Below are positions 1 to 27,960 of a DNA stretch of 64,000 nucleotides, one piece after another. The stretch's first letter is position 1; every line of letters begins with the position of its first letter. The position numbers and the translations under genes were made by a program. The stretch comes from Haliclona indistincta. Lineage: Eukaryota > Porifera > Demospongiae > Haplosclerida > Chalinidae. The stretch spans positions 1,368,904 through 1,432,903 of the forward strand of contig OZ024790.1 in the NCBI GenBank assembly GCA_964017065.1, written 5' to 3'. Under the pieces are notes generated by a model. That model worked only from the letters and a program-made list of their open reading frames with translations, ran no database searches and was not told the origin of the DNA.

Positions 1-4
1 TTAC

Positions 5-15350
<15,346 letters not shown>

Positions 15351-16355
15351 CCTAGCCTCACTCCAGACACACCTTCTCGAACAAACACGTGCGTGCGTTT
15401 CGCGCGTAATTTTAAGTATCCTGAGGTGCACGGACATGCAACACAGTGGAGTGGGAGGGGCTCGTACTGCTGCATAGCTATGCTAGCTGATACTATTGAT
15501 GACTGCATGCTATTGTTCTTCAATGGAGGAGCTCATTTCTAAGACAGTGACATTACAATATAGACTCCTCTTCTACTGGAGTAACTATTTTTAGTGGAGC
15601 TGGTCCCTTGCTCAAACTATCAGATGTTGCATAGTCTAGCTTGTGGTGCAGAAAGATTGAGCTTCTGACTAGCTGGGCTGACATTGTAACAACACTATTA
15701 CTAGATCACTAACTAATTTTGATCTATTCTGAGTCAAACACTAATAGCTCACACAATTTATTGTTGGCTTTGAAGATCTCATTTGTTCAAGATCTTGCAA
15801 CACTAACTTGGGTTTGGTTTTTGATAAAGGTTTGTCATTAATTTAATGAGTTCAGTATAACAGAATAATCCAGCTACTGGTCTTTATGATTCTCATCAGA
15901 TGATTCAATTCTTTTGTGATTGGACTACCCTGTAGAGCATTAGATAGAAAGTATCGTACAAGTGACACAAGAAGTTCAATAACTCACTTGCTATCACTGA
16001 TCATCATCTGCTATCTACAGATATTGTCAGAGTCATCAAGTAGCACTAGAGAGGCTCACCAGTATGTATGTGAGAATGGATTTCATGATTCATTCCTGCC
16101 CTCTCTCTCTCTCCTACCATCCTCTATCAGACCTGAGTGGTATCAAGGATATTTTGGTGATTATACTCACAGTCATGAATACACTGTACATGCAAGAGAT
16201 ATGTACACTGTTATTATGACACCAGTTGATAAAATCCTTAAAAATACATCCTTCAAATCATAGTTTACATTGATCAAGGTCACATGAACTGGCTGTAGTA
16301 CCACAAGAGAGATAGAGATAAGAGATAAAAAGAGATAGAGGCACCTAACACAGCA
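15351..16355. other. 5' flank of nardilysin copy A, conserved in copies B and C
   Basis: Strongly similar to 28779-29720 (copy B) and to 53843-54208 plus 55324-55980 (copy C). A plus-strand frame of 95-115 codons appears in each copy but shows no known domain, and its end differs between copies. Probably promoter and duplicated flank. Confidence 0.5.
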
Positions 16356-16520
16356 ATGATGTCAGAAGAACTGTGTGTGGAGGCATTCAAACAAGGAATC
16401 AAACAAGATGCTGAGAGACTGCTACCAATAATACAGCAACCAGCTGACATCAGGACAACAACAACACATGTATCTAATGTGGGGTGGTATGCTAGAGAGG
16501 TCTCTATTATGACTGAATAA
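16356..16520 (+). pseudogene. ROCO 5' remnant (first 54 codons)
   Basis: An open stretch homologous to the N-terminus of ROCO1-3, including the KQDAERLLP and QQPADIRT motifs and the YAREVS segment, then a stop where the sequence switches to unrelated DNA shared with the flank of copies B and C. No ankyrin, Roc or Death sequence follows. It lies between the 5' end of nardilysin copy A and exon 14 of copy B, so it is probably the leftover of a deleted nested gene or of an unequal exchange. Confidence 0.7.
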
Positions 16521-16792
16521 ACCAAAACAAAAACACACAAGTACAAAAACACACATCTATAAAGAAATTAAGCAGGATCAACCTTCTGGAGCCAGCAACC
16601 ACAACTAAATAATTTAGGAAGTGCCTCCCACTACATGTGTGGTGCACTCCAACCAATACCTGTCAGTTAATGAGACACAGCCAATGCACTTTGCTTCAGT
16701 ACAAGATTAGATTTGAACTAGTGATCTTGAGTACAAGATTTGTACTAGTGAGTTGTGAGCACAAGACACTAACCAGAGAACCACCAGGGAAC

Positions 16793-16795
16793 ACA

Positions 16796-16866
<71 letters not shown>

Positions 16867-16919
16867 CCTCCCTCCCTCTCTCCCTCTCTCCCTCCCTCCC
16901 TCTGTCTCTCTCTCTCTCA
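16793..16919. repeat. (CA)n/(CT)n microsatellite replacing the 3' half of copy B
   Basis: Adjoins the donor of nardilysin B exon 14; similar tracts lie at the same place in A (10020-10090) and D (57962-58064). Confidence 0.93.
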
Positions 16920-17149
16920 CCGGCTGTGAGGGTGATGGTGCAGGAGAACAAGGCAAGTGATGAGTTATACTCATAATCCTCCTCTCCATTACCTGCTACC
17001 AGTTCACCAGCTAGCTGCCTGCAGTATGAAGAGTGTCAGTAACAAGAAGAGGTCATGATCACCATCCTCACCTTTTCCTAAGGTATGATATAACACTGCC
17101 CTTCCCCTCATGACCTAGTAACCATCCCAGATAGTTCATTGGCTTCACT

Positions 17150-18003
17150 CTACAGCACACACACCTCAGATAGCGCCACAAATGGCTATAATCTCTAATC
17201 ATTTAAATTTAAAGTGCTCAGATTCTTGGAAATCACATTTCTCAAACAAACAAACAATTAAAGATATCTCTCTGTGCAAACTTTTTTTTAAAGAAAATGT
17301 TGCAGCCAATGTGTAAAGTTAACATTTCCACAGATAAAGCTAGAAATTAGTGATATTGGACCGCATCATGATTTTTGGACCGATGTAATTATTTTTACCA
17401 AGAGTATCGAACGCCAACTGCCACTGTAGAAACACTCTCGGGAAAGTAACGTGACAGAAACGTGCGGTATTCTATGCATTCTAACGAAAGCGTGTTGCAC
17501 AAATCCACGACTACGTCACAACAAAGGCGTGTCCTGCAGGAAGCAAGCGCCCATGACGGAAAATACAGCTACTCAGGGCTTTTGATTGACAAGATACCTC
17601 CAACAAGCAGGCGTTCGTTAGTCATCAAACATCAACAATGTGATTTTGTAGACGAATGCGCTCTGACGGACCAAGCTAGCTGCTGCTCTTATTCTTTGAT
17701 TTAAAAGCTTAACTAGCACATGTTTCTGTTTTCTCAGCATTTGTCGTGACTATATCGCTATATTCTCAACTGCAACAGTCCAATTATCACCTAAAAAAGC
17801 TTGGCTAGCATGTGTACATTGCATCATTGATCATTGACCAAGATGTAATGCTCATTAGTTTGGATACCACATAATATGTCGGAATTTGGAGTAAACAATA
17901 CAGCTACTACATAATATGATTAACGAATATTGCATTACCATGTTTGGTCAAATTATCTTAAGGGTATGGCGAATCTAAGTAGTCTAAGCAGACTACAGCA
18001 ACA
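17150..18003 (+). promoter_or_regulatory. 5' flank of ROCO1
   Basis: No gene recognised. The last 65 bp (atgtttggtcaaattat, gtatggcgaatctaagtagt, agactacagcaacaATG) are conserved in front of the 31768 fragment, ROCO2 and ROCO3, so they probably hold the core promoter and 5' UTR. Confidence 0.5.
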
Positions 18004-21000
18004 ATGTCGCTGGAGAATGATGAGTGTGTGTGGGCATTCAGACAAGGAAACAAACAAGATGCTGAGAGACTGCTACCACAAATAGAACAACCAGCTGACA
18101 TCAGGATATCATACTATGTACTAGGAGATAAGTGGTACATCTATGCTGAACAAGTCTCTCTGCTCCATCTGGCAGCTCACCATGGCTGGACAGATACCAC
18201 CATTGACCTAATAACAAAGTACAAGTTTGACCCCAACTGTAAGGACTCTCATGGACACACTCCACTACACTATGCTGTCATCAATAATCACCTGGAGGTG
18301 GTAAGGTACTTCATCAATGAACAACACTGTGACCCAATGACTAGCGACAATGATGATAATACGCCACTTCACCTTGCTGGTTGCTATGGTCAGCTCAACA
18401 TTGTAAAGTACCTTATCAGTGAGGCAAACTGTGATCCATCATGTGAGAACAAATATAATAATACACCACTTCACTATGCTTGTCAATATGACAGCCTATT
18501 AATTGTCAAGTACCTTATCAGCGAGGCAAACTGTGATCCATCATGTGTGAACAAATATAAAAATACACCACTTCACTTTGCTTGTAAGTATGATCACCAC
18601 AAAATTGCAAAATTCATACTAACTACTGGTAAAGTGGACCCACTAGCTGAGAATATGTTCGGCAAGAGACCTCTGGACTATGCTAGTGAACTTGATAAAA
18701 GTTACGATCTACTGAAACTGTTCCAGTCATTTCCACAATGTGAAAGAGACTTTCCCGTGCACACATACACAAAACTCATCCTAACTGGATACAGTGGAGC
18801 TGGCAAGACCACCATATCTCAACTCATTCTCCTCTTAGCAAGTAAACCAGAAACTGGAATTTTCTCTTGGCTATCATCAGGTCGTGTTACTGATGTAGAA
18901 TGCCTCACTGCTGGAATCATACCTCTCCATGTTGAGAGCAAGGTCAACGAGCTTGGTAACATGGTAATATACGATTTCGCAGGACAGCAAGAGTACTACT
19001 CTAGTCATGGTGCTGTACTAGAACACATCATGAGGAATTCTGCCGCTATCTTTGTTTGTATCGTAGACCTGAGCCAGTGTATGGACAAGATCAGTGAGTC
19101 CATACACTACTGGATCAGTTTCATAGAGAATGCCTGCAGCTCAGCCCAGGGATCATCACACGTCATCATTGTTGGCAGCCATGCTGACCTGGTCAATTCA
19201 TCACGAGAGCTAAAGGAGAAGAGCTCACTATTGGAGAGCATAGCAGAGAGCAGATCAAAGCAGCTGACATATGGAGGATTTGTTAGCATGGATTGTCGAT
19301 TATCCAAAACCAAAGAAGCACATCATTTCCGCTCTCTCCTCTCAACCAGTCAACAAGCCATACTATCATCCCAGCCCAGCATGAGTTTGTACTGTCACGT
19401 GTTGTATGCTTATCTTCGTACAAAGCTTAAGAAGACAGGGTGGACACTAGAAGAGCTGACTTTTGCCATTGCTTTAGAAAAAAAATTCTCTCCCAGCTCT
19501 ACCATCTTAACAGAGTCACTGACCTCTCTCAGTGACAAAGGCCTCATCTTGTTTGTGCAGAACCAGGAGCATCCCCAGTCTAGCTGGGTGATAGTAGAGA
19601 AAGAAGCCATGCTTAGAGAGGTCAATGGAACACTATTTGCTCCCGACCATTTCAAGCAGTATCGTCAAGTTACCAGTAACACTGGTATAGTGCCCATCAC
19701 GACCCTTGAGGAGTTGTTCCCACAGTACAGCTCAGAGATGCTTGTTGGCTCTCTCAAGAGTATGGAATTCTGTCATCCAGTGGACCTCTCTACACTTCAA
19801 GCCACTAACCTCAAAGCTACTTCATCGTCCCTTCCATCAGGAGCTAACCATCTCTTCTTCCCAAGTCTTGTTAAAGAGCATCGACCTGGTGACCTCCCCT
19901 CCCAAAGGTTTGGCTGGTGTCTGGGGTGCAGCGACCCTTACCAGTTTTTCAGCAATCGCTTCCTACATGTTCTTCTCCTTCGACTTGCATTCACATTTCC
20001 TCTGACCAGCAAGAATCGTTCACTCTCTCCCTCTTTGTGTGGTCTTGAACGTCAATGTGAGCTGTGGCAAAATGGAATCTGGTGGAAGAATGACTCTGGA
20101 GTGTCCACTATAGTAGAGATTGTAGACCTCAATCGTTGGGTCATTGTGCTGATGTCTGAGAAGACCAGAGAAGCAGCACAGACCTGCAGCAGTGTCATCA
20201 GGATGATCCTCCACCTCCAACACCAGCTGTGTAGTGCTGTCACCACATGTGAATGTCTCATCTCTCCCTCTCTACTCGACCGCTATCCCTTTGATGCCTT
20301 GCCCGACACTGACCTATTTGATCTACCTACAGCAGCTAGGTCAATGCTTCTTCATCGCAAGCTTCTCTTGGACAAAAGCAAAGGAACAAACAAGCTCTCA
20401 ACAGATGCAGCTCTATTGTGTGAGCCTTACTACCTCTTGCAACCCTCCTCTGTGTGCCAGCTCTTCAATCAAAGCATGGCTAGTCAGCCTGTTCCTGATC
20501 CTCTCCTCCAGGAGGTACTCAGGTACTGCCAGCTGCCCCACCAGAAGCCACGAGATCACAATGAGCTCAGAGAGTGTGTCAACAAGCACAGCATATTTGC
20601 AGGCAGAAACCCTCTGGTGAGTTGCAGTGTGCAGGCTGTACTGTAGCATGTGATGGTATGTTTCTCTGGTGTGTACAGGAGGTAGCTGAACTGAAGGAGA
20701 AGGATATCATCAGTCACACAGCTGCTGCTGCTGCTACACAGCTACCCACAGCTGCTGCTACACAGCTACCCACAGCTACTGCTACACAGCTATCCACAGC
20801 TACTGATACACAGCTATCCACAGCTACTGTTACACAGCTACCCACAGCTACTGCTACACAGCTATCCACAGCTACTGATACACAGCTACCCACAGCTGCT
20901 GCTGGTGTTAGTGGTGACATCTCTAGAACACTCAGTGAGTTACAATGAGGAGAGTGTCCCTGTTATTATGTACTCATTACAGCTGAGAATGACCTGTGTG

Positions 21001-21257
21001 ATGTGTTGGCTGTGATTCGTGATCTCAATGACTGGAAGGACCTTGGACTACAACTAGGCCTTCTCTACTCAACACTGACCGATATCGAGATCCATCGTCA
21101 TTACAAACAGAGTGAATGCAGGATAGACATGCTCTCAGCATGGCTACAGCAACAAGACAATGTCTTACAGAAGGGAGTCCCTTCATGGAGTGTGTTGAGA
21201 GCTGCACTGCAGAGTATGGGAGAGCATGAGACAGCTGACAGGATCCACAGCAACTGA
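18004..21257 (+). CDS. ROCO1: ankyrin-Roc-COR-Death domain protein (three coding exons, about 1047 aa)
   Basis: Exons 18004-20616, 20679-20934 and 20983-21257, joined by short introns (62 and 48 bp) with gtgagt donors and phases that agree. Residues about 45-250 are ankyrin repeats (TPLH motifs). A Roc GTPase follows: P-loop GYSGAGKTT at 262-270, switch I threonine in LTAGI, DFAGQQEYY from 324, and GSHAD from 391 in place of NKxD, as in DAPK1. A COR-like region runs to about 870. Exon 2 encodes a linker of repeated ATQLPTAT units; exon 3 encodes a Death-domain-like helical region. This is the DAPK1 order without the kinase. In this family Roc-COR acts as a GTP switch and the Death domain as an adaptor-binding module, so a cytosolic signalling or immune-type receptor role is inferred. 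The gene is antisense inside intron 12 of nardilysin copy B. The start ATG matches the other copies (acaATGtcgctg). Confidence 0.88.
20723..20900 (+). repeat. Coding 24-bp minisatellite in the ROCO1 linker
   Basis: About seven copies of a 24-bp unit (acacagctacccacagctactgct and variants) in exon 2 encode an 8-residue Thr/Gln/Pro-rich repeat between the COR region and the Death domain. ROCO3 has two units at the same place (63319-63372) and the ROCO2 downstream segment has none, so the linker length varies between paralogues. Confidence 0.85.
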
Positions 21258-22068
21258 TGGTGAGTTGTGACTAGTACATTATTGTGAGTGTGTGTTGTCC
21301 CTCTCATACAGGAGCAGGAGGAGGAAGGAATTACCACAACACAGCCACACACTGTACTGACTATACTATCAATATCATACTGTGTCAATAACTAATTGAG
21401 ACTCAACTCTATGATGTGCAATTATGTGTTATTTAACCCTTTAAGTACTAAGTTATCTTGCAGGAAATTTAACCTCGTAAATGCTGACCAATTCTCTCGC
21501 GAATATCTTGTGTCCTTTGCGCTACTGGTCTAAAATTTGCGTCCTTCTTTGCCAGTGAGCAGCTCCCACTTCGGAACTGAAGCCAAGAAAGTGCAGCGAG
21601 TCAGCGACCTCGTCAAATTTTGCTCAAAGTAACTACTTTGAGGCAAAGTACATACAAATAGCAGTGGTTTTGTTAAGTGCAAAATGTAGCCCAGATCATG
21701 GAGAATGTGGGAAAATGTGTTTTTTCAAGCGTCCTTAAGCCATAAAATGTTCAAACATTCCCGGCGGCCATTTCTTGTTCCTAAATGTTGCGAAATTTAT
21801 ACTGAAGAAATAGAAATTCCATCGCCAATACATTTTGCACAGTGGGCACGCCGAAAACCACTGGATTTTTTTACAGTTAATTGTATTCTTCAATTTAGCT
21901 ACAAGTTTAAAATAAAACTACATAAAGTTCAATATGTTCACAACTACACTAAGGTGTAATAATAGAAATAAAAAAAGAAGAAAATAATACAGGTAAATAA
22001 ATGTACACAACAAAAAAAAAAAAAAACAAAGAAAAACAACAAAACACACTGAAGAGAAACAGAAATAG

Positions 22069-22833
22069 TCAGGCCACCAAACAGGCAGTTCCCAAAATGG
22101 AAGCAGCATTGCCTCTTTGAACTGCCACAGACAGACGCTGGAACAGGTACGAACGGCTGAGCGGGTCACCAGTTTGAAATGCGATCCTCTTGCCCAAATC
22201 CTTGATAAATTTTAGAGACCTCTCACCAAAAGTACCCATGGTCTCAATCGCAATTGGTACAAACATGTACAGCGACCGATCAAGTCGACTGTACTTAGCA
22301 ATTTTCCGGTTTTCTGCCTGAGCTGCCACAGTTCCAGGTGCACTAACAGCAGCTGCTCTGTACGAGCGAGCAAGAGTGTCAGGGCATGTAAAATCCCAGA
22401 CGACACATTTGCCACGTTCCCAGGGCACAACTGTTACACCATCTGGTCTCTTGCCATCTGCTCGAGAAAGGCCGAGTGGTTCAAGACGAGCAGGAATTGC
22501 TGCAGTTGTGAAGGCTCGATGGATTATTGAATTGACAGTAGAATGTCGAAAATGTCTGCCCTCGCTCATCTTACACGACAGAGGATGGATGGCAAATTTG
22601 TCTACATCAGCCCCACAATGGTGACAAGTATGTGGTTGTGATAGAGGCAGACCAAGCCGCAGACCCACAGCAATTCGAATCGTAGAATCGTCCATCCTGA
22701 GGCCAAGAGTGGAAATAGGAAGAGCATGTAACCACGCCCCAGACTCTGGAACAGAAACAGCAAGTAATCGGGCTCTAGTCAGGTCATCGGAAGCAGTACT
22801 GAGAAGGTGTTGAAAAGAAGAATCCACCACCAA
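22069..22833 (-). pseudogene. C-terminal part of a non-LTR-type retroelement protein (restriction-like endonuclease)
   Basis: 254 codons open. A CHHCG-x-H-x4-C zinc knuckle near residue 93 is followed by RPDGV and VVWDFTCPD, a PD-(D/E)XK-like endonuclease arrangement found at the C-terminus of some retroelement polyproteins in invertebrates. The reverse transcriptase part is absent, so the copy is 5'-truncated. Family assignment rests on motif recall only. Confidence 0.6.
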
Positions 22834-22849
22834 AGAATCCCAAGCCCTA

Positions 22850-23015
22850 GCTTATTTTGGAATATTTTAGCTATATATTTTAGCTAAAATTATAGCTAAA
22901 ATATAATTTAGCTATATTAAGCTATATATTTTAGCTTATTTTGGAATATTTTAGCTATATATTTTAGCTATATATTTTGGAATATTTTATTTAGCTTATT
23001 TTGGAATATTTTAGC
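22850..23015. repeat. TA-rich repeat (ttttagctatatattttgga)
   Basis: Irregular tandem of tattttagctata and ttggaatattttagc units between the endonuclease fragment and the element end. Confidence 0.8.
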
Positions 23016-23126
23016 ACGTTTGGATAAAGTTATGGTGTCTGAAGTATGAATGCCCTGATGACACCAAATGGTGTCATCAGGGCATAAAGGGTTAAAACAT
23101 AGTTTGGATCGACCCATATCAATTAA

Positions 23127-23717
23127 CCCTTTAACTACTAAATTATCTTGCTGAAATTTTAACCTCGTAAATGCTGACCACTTCTATCGTGAATATCTTG
23201 TGTGTCTTTTGTGCTACTGGTCTCAAATTTGCGTCCCTTTGCGCCAGTGAGTAGCCCCAATTGCTCACACTCAAGTCGGTCGATATGCCCCTCCCACTTC
23301 GAAAGTGAAGCCGATAAAGTGCAGCGACCTCGTCAAATTTTGCTCAAAGTTAGTACTTTGGGGCTGGCTACTGAAAAGTACATGTAAATAGCAGTGGTTT
23401 TGGTCAATGTAAAATGTAGCCCAGATCATAGAGAATGCGCAAAAATGTGTTTTCCGAGCACCTGAAGCCATAAAATGTCCAAAATTTCTTGGCTGCCATT
23501 TTGTTTTTCCTAAAATGTTGTGAAATTTGCACTGAAGCCATAGAAATGCCGAAGCCAATACGTTTAGCGCAGAGGGCGCACCGAAAACCGGTCAATTTTT
23601 TGCGGTTATTTGTATTCTTCAATTTGGCTTAATTTTGGGATATTTTAGCACTTTTTCATTAAGTTATGCTGTCTGAAGTATGTATGACGCAAAATTGCGT
23701 CATTAGGGCTTAAAGGG
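23127..23717. mobile_element. 591-bp MITE with TTAA duplication
   Basis: TTAA at 23123-23126 and 23718-23721; termini CCCTTTAACTAC and CTTAAAGGG. Similar to both ends of the 21437 element; the uninterrupted site is at 47808. Confidence 0.82.
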
Positions 23718-24019
23718 TTAAGGAGTAGAGTACATATTACTTCTCGTGAAATGCCTCGTGCACTCACATTATCAAACTCTGTGTGTGCTCATGCAATGAG
23801 AACCTAAAACAGGTTTCAGTTAACAACTGTTGAATTAAAGGTTAGCTGTGCATGCATAATAAACCACCAATGAAGCACCAAAGGAGCAGATGCCTCGGTG
23901 GAGTAGCATATGTATGTTATGGCAGCACGTGTGCATGCATACTGTGCTTGGATTTGTGCTTGCTAGTTTCACTGCTGCCTATGAGCTGTACTATCACAGA
24001 TCAAACTTTCAAGTTGCAC

Positions 24020-24642
24020 TATAGACCATTTTAGTCGCTAATCATTTTCCCGCGCGCGTCCGTACAACACCGGACATGACCGTGTCGACGCCACCATTTT
24101 GTCGGTATTGTGCTGCAGGCAAAACACAAGGTTTCGTCTTTTTGCGTGCTTAGCTAGGTACTTTGCACACACAAGCGAAAGTATATTGCTTATAATGAGT
24201 CACTAGAGCTTGAAAATGCGCGTTTCTATCTCTCAAACAGCCAGCAAAGCGGGAAATGTGGAACGAACTACTGACATTTTCGTTCGATTTACTGGCACAC
24301 TGTGTCTACGCGCAACTACATCATGGTAGCAAACAATACTGGATAGCGGCCTTGATCGAACAGTCCAATCGATAATGGCTTGGCTGATACAGAACAGCAG
24401 CAAAACTGGAACGGTTTCTAGCAGTCAACGGCTTGCTAACTTCGCTTTCTTGACCGAGATTGTGGCAGTAATGTTCGTTTGTAAACTCTTAAGCTTGCAA
24501 TGTAATATTCTATCGCTTGCTAGTGGAAAGCAGCCTGCCAAGCGCGCAAAGAAACGAATATCTTGTGTTTTACCAGCAGCACAATACCGTCAATATGGCG
24601 GTCCAAAGATTCGCGCCTATATAGCGCCTAAAATGGTCTATA
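24020..24642. mobile_element. 623-bp MITE with TATAGACCATTTTAG termini
   Basis: 15-bp inverted ends, TATAGACCATTTTAG and its complement. Absent from the matching site near 48105. Confidence 0.75.
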
Positions 24643-24784
24643 AAGTTTGTAACCATCTTTAGACAATTTTGTCTATGAAGTAGGCCCGAGCGCTCAAAAC
24701 AGCTGTTTAGATAAGCAAATCACGCCTGAATTGATTATTAGCAAGATACGCCTGTCCTGTTGATTAGGTAACACAACATGTCTC

Positions 24785-25870
24785 AGGGTTGAGCGGAAAA
24801 CAAGATGGCGGCTACACTTAGGCTAAACGCAATAATTCACGTATATCTTGGCTGTTGGCGACATCAGGAGTATTTTAACTACCTAGGGGCTATCCTAAGA
24901 GGTAAGCGCTTACAATGAGTCTACTAATAAAGACTATAAGGCCAGTTGCTACGGGCATGACAAGATGGCGTCTCGCCTGGAGGCACTAAGTACGGCACTA
25001 CCATATCTTCGCCGTACGGGCGTTTCAAGCGTATATAACGTCCTGAAGCTCCTTGCACGATTTGTGCGATTACAAAGAGACCTTTAGAAGCAAAAGAAAC
25101 CAGGTCTAAGGTGGTAAACCAGAGTTCACGTGGTCACCCGTTTGTTCATCTTCTTTCTTCCTATTCTTCAGAGAGTCTAGCACAGTAGTGAGGGAACCAA
25201 ACGCAACTAAACCTACACAGAAGCAACGCTACCTATGACCATCAGTGCACCTGATATCTATTTAGGCCTAAAACACTGGGAGAAGCGAGTATTTCCAGAA
25301 AAACAGCGATTTTTGGTCCATAACAGACTCCATTCCATCATTATTCTGTTTGAACTCCGTTACTAGGTTACGCCTACTCGCGCACGCCCGTGTATGTAAT
25401 TATTCTAATACAAGCGCACCTTAGTACAAATTGGTTGGAACGCGAGTGCTGCTGCCACTAGCAGTGTTCACAGCAGACAACGAGCAAATCTTCACTGTTA
25501 CACTGGATTAGTCTGTTCAGGCTTGTAAGAATGCTATCTTAAGCTTAGCTAATGTTGCATGGTACAAGTTGCATGCAGCTAGTGCAGAGTCGATCGAGCT
25601 CAGTGCCGCTGATATGAGTCATGCTGCCGGAACTATTATTACTTTTAAAACTATGTATACACTGTATTAGCATAAGTGCCAACTAAGTCATTAATAAAAA
25701 AAGAAAAGAAACAAGTAATAAAAACATTTTAACCAAAATGGAAGAGATTTAGGGTTGGTACATTTATCGAAAAAGTATGGAAACAAGATTTGAAATGAAA
25801 AGGATTGTAACAATGGCAGTGTAATGATACCTCCCTAAATTAACTGCTTTCGATAGTTGTGGTTAATTGA
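24785..25870. mobile_element. Relative of the 46.4-kb fold-back element, opposite orientation
   Basis: Shares long stretches with 46447-47704 in reverse (aagatggcggctacac, aacaagtaataaaaacatt) and is absent from the matching position in the ROCO2 flank (about 48245). Ends are approximate. Confidence 0.6.
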
Positions 25871-26337
25871 ATAGGGAAACTGTCACCCACTCCCACAAAG
25901 TGAGAGAGAGAGAGAGAGTGTGTGCGTGTTACACCTGTAACTTGGTATTACAAAAACTGGAGACTATTGTTAGCTAGTACAAGGGTTAGAGAAAAATTTG
26001 CCAAAAAATACATAATTATTTTTATGTATCATTATGTTTTTTTATGTTTATGTTTTACATATGGGAAATACATTTGAATTTTGGTACAACCCAGTACGTG
26101 TGTAACTAACAGAACATAACCCTCGCGCATGCATCGAGGGTTAATAACCTTGAATGAGTATAATATACGCTTAACCCTCCCGCGCCTACGTGCCCATGCA
26201 GAGTAATGAAGCACCAAAGGTACAGATGTCTCGGTGGAATGCCACCATTTCACATAAACATGCAGTAAACTGACATGTGGTACAGCAAACTATAACTATC
26301 ATTAACTATAAGATAACCTTGAATGAGTATAATATAC
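25871..26337. other. Remainder of intron 12 of copy B
   Basis: Matches 48250-48510 in part (cacccactcccacaaagtg, ccctcgcgcatgcatcgagg). No gene recognised. Confidence 0.4.
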
Positions 26338-27706
26338 CTGTAGTTGATGAACTGACATGGCAGTATCCATGTGATACGTAACTGATGCTTGTCCTTCACA
26401 GCTGGTAGAACTGTGGGAGATAAAGGGTTAAATTTACTCTGTGAGAATGCATACTGATATGCTTACCTTTGTAGAGTCTATGGAATGTGTCCATTTCAAA
26501 AACCGGCTATGAGAGAGATACACAAAGAGCTGACATGGCACAAATAGTTAGTAATAGAGTCATATACCTCAAATGATGGTGGTGATTTATTACTGAGAGA
26601 AAATAAAGAAATATTGAACAATACCACAACTGATAACCACTATAATTCATGTGTACCATATCTTGTACTATAATAACTCTCACATGTAAAGCTTTTCATT
26701 GATAACCTAAACTATGATTTTACTTGACATGTAATGTATGAGCGACAGAACTTATATACATCATCACTATCTTGCTACAAGAGAGTATATCTAGAATTGG
26801 TAAAAGGTATTCTTGATTACAGATTTAAGCGTCAATGCACAACAATTCTTACTACATGACAATTAACACACATGATGTAGTTGGTTACCAGGTAGGTATT
26901 GTAGCAAAGCAGTCTCTAGCCATCTCTTCCATAGCATCAAGTGAGTCTAGCAGCTGATATCAATACCATCACTATGGTGATATAGTCCATACCTTCAGAT
27001 ACTAGTACACCTGTCATGTAGCTAGCTGAGTAATACTCACTATGATACTGCTTCAAGTGATCCAACACATCAATCCCTTTCTTCCTGGGAGTCTTCTTGA
27101 GCGTTGCTAGGTTACCTGTAGAATAGGAACAATTACCAGAGCTTAAGGGTTAACCATGACATGGTGCTATATTATTGATAGGGGATAGTTACTCATCAAT
27201 GCCCCGCCCCCAAATAAACAATAACAACTCATGCTATATCTACATGTTGCAGTAATTGAACTCACCCCATGAGAAGTTTGACAGAGGATGATCAGAGCGA
27301 GCTAGTGAACACATGAGCTGCTGTAGTCTATTACTATCACTCTGTATGGACTCCTGGAACTCTACAATACAACAATGAACACACACATGTATAATACCAT
27401 AGAACTGTTCTTGAGAACTTTAAATTTGAAAATTAATATAGTCAAAATTAGTATATTCAGTGCAATGGGTATGTCAGCCTTTGTGCTACAAACAACAGCT
27501 CTACGGTACATTGTGAGAATGGTGTCTTCAAATGTAACTACAGTTTACAGATATTTTTACCGTTATCGACGGCTTCCATCTCACGTTCCAAACTGGTTGC
27601 TCGCAAGAGAGGAGAAATAAAGAAATGAGCAAATCTAATAAAAATGAACGGTAATCATTATTTTAAATCAAGCACTCAAACGAGTATTATTCATTTGTGA
27701 GTGAGT

Positions 27707-27773
<67 letters not shown>

Positions 27774-27900
27774 AGTGTGAGTGTTCTAATGATACAAACC
27801 TGTCTAAAGCATCTGTGAAGTAACTCTTGTTGATAGTGAAATAGTATTATGGTCTACAAAATATGAGAAACTCACTGTAAAGCACACCACACAATCAGAT

Positions 27901-27960
<60 letters not shown>

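Larger units (their letters stand above)
21437..23091. mobile_element. piggyBac-type element with TTAA duplication, containing a nested retroelement fragment
   Basis: Flanked by TTAA at 21433-21436 and 23092-23095; the empty site ttatttaaaacatagtttgg is present at 10436 and 47770. Termini CCCTTTAAGTAC and CATAAAGGG. The interior holds the endonuclease-like fragment and a TA-rich repeat. Confidence 0.8.

Noticed and set aside
15916..16263. 115-codon plus-strand ORF, similar at 29321 and 55569
   Set aside because: Shared by duplication of the flank; the frame ends differ, there is no known domain and no splice or start context common to all.
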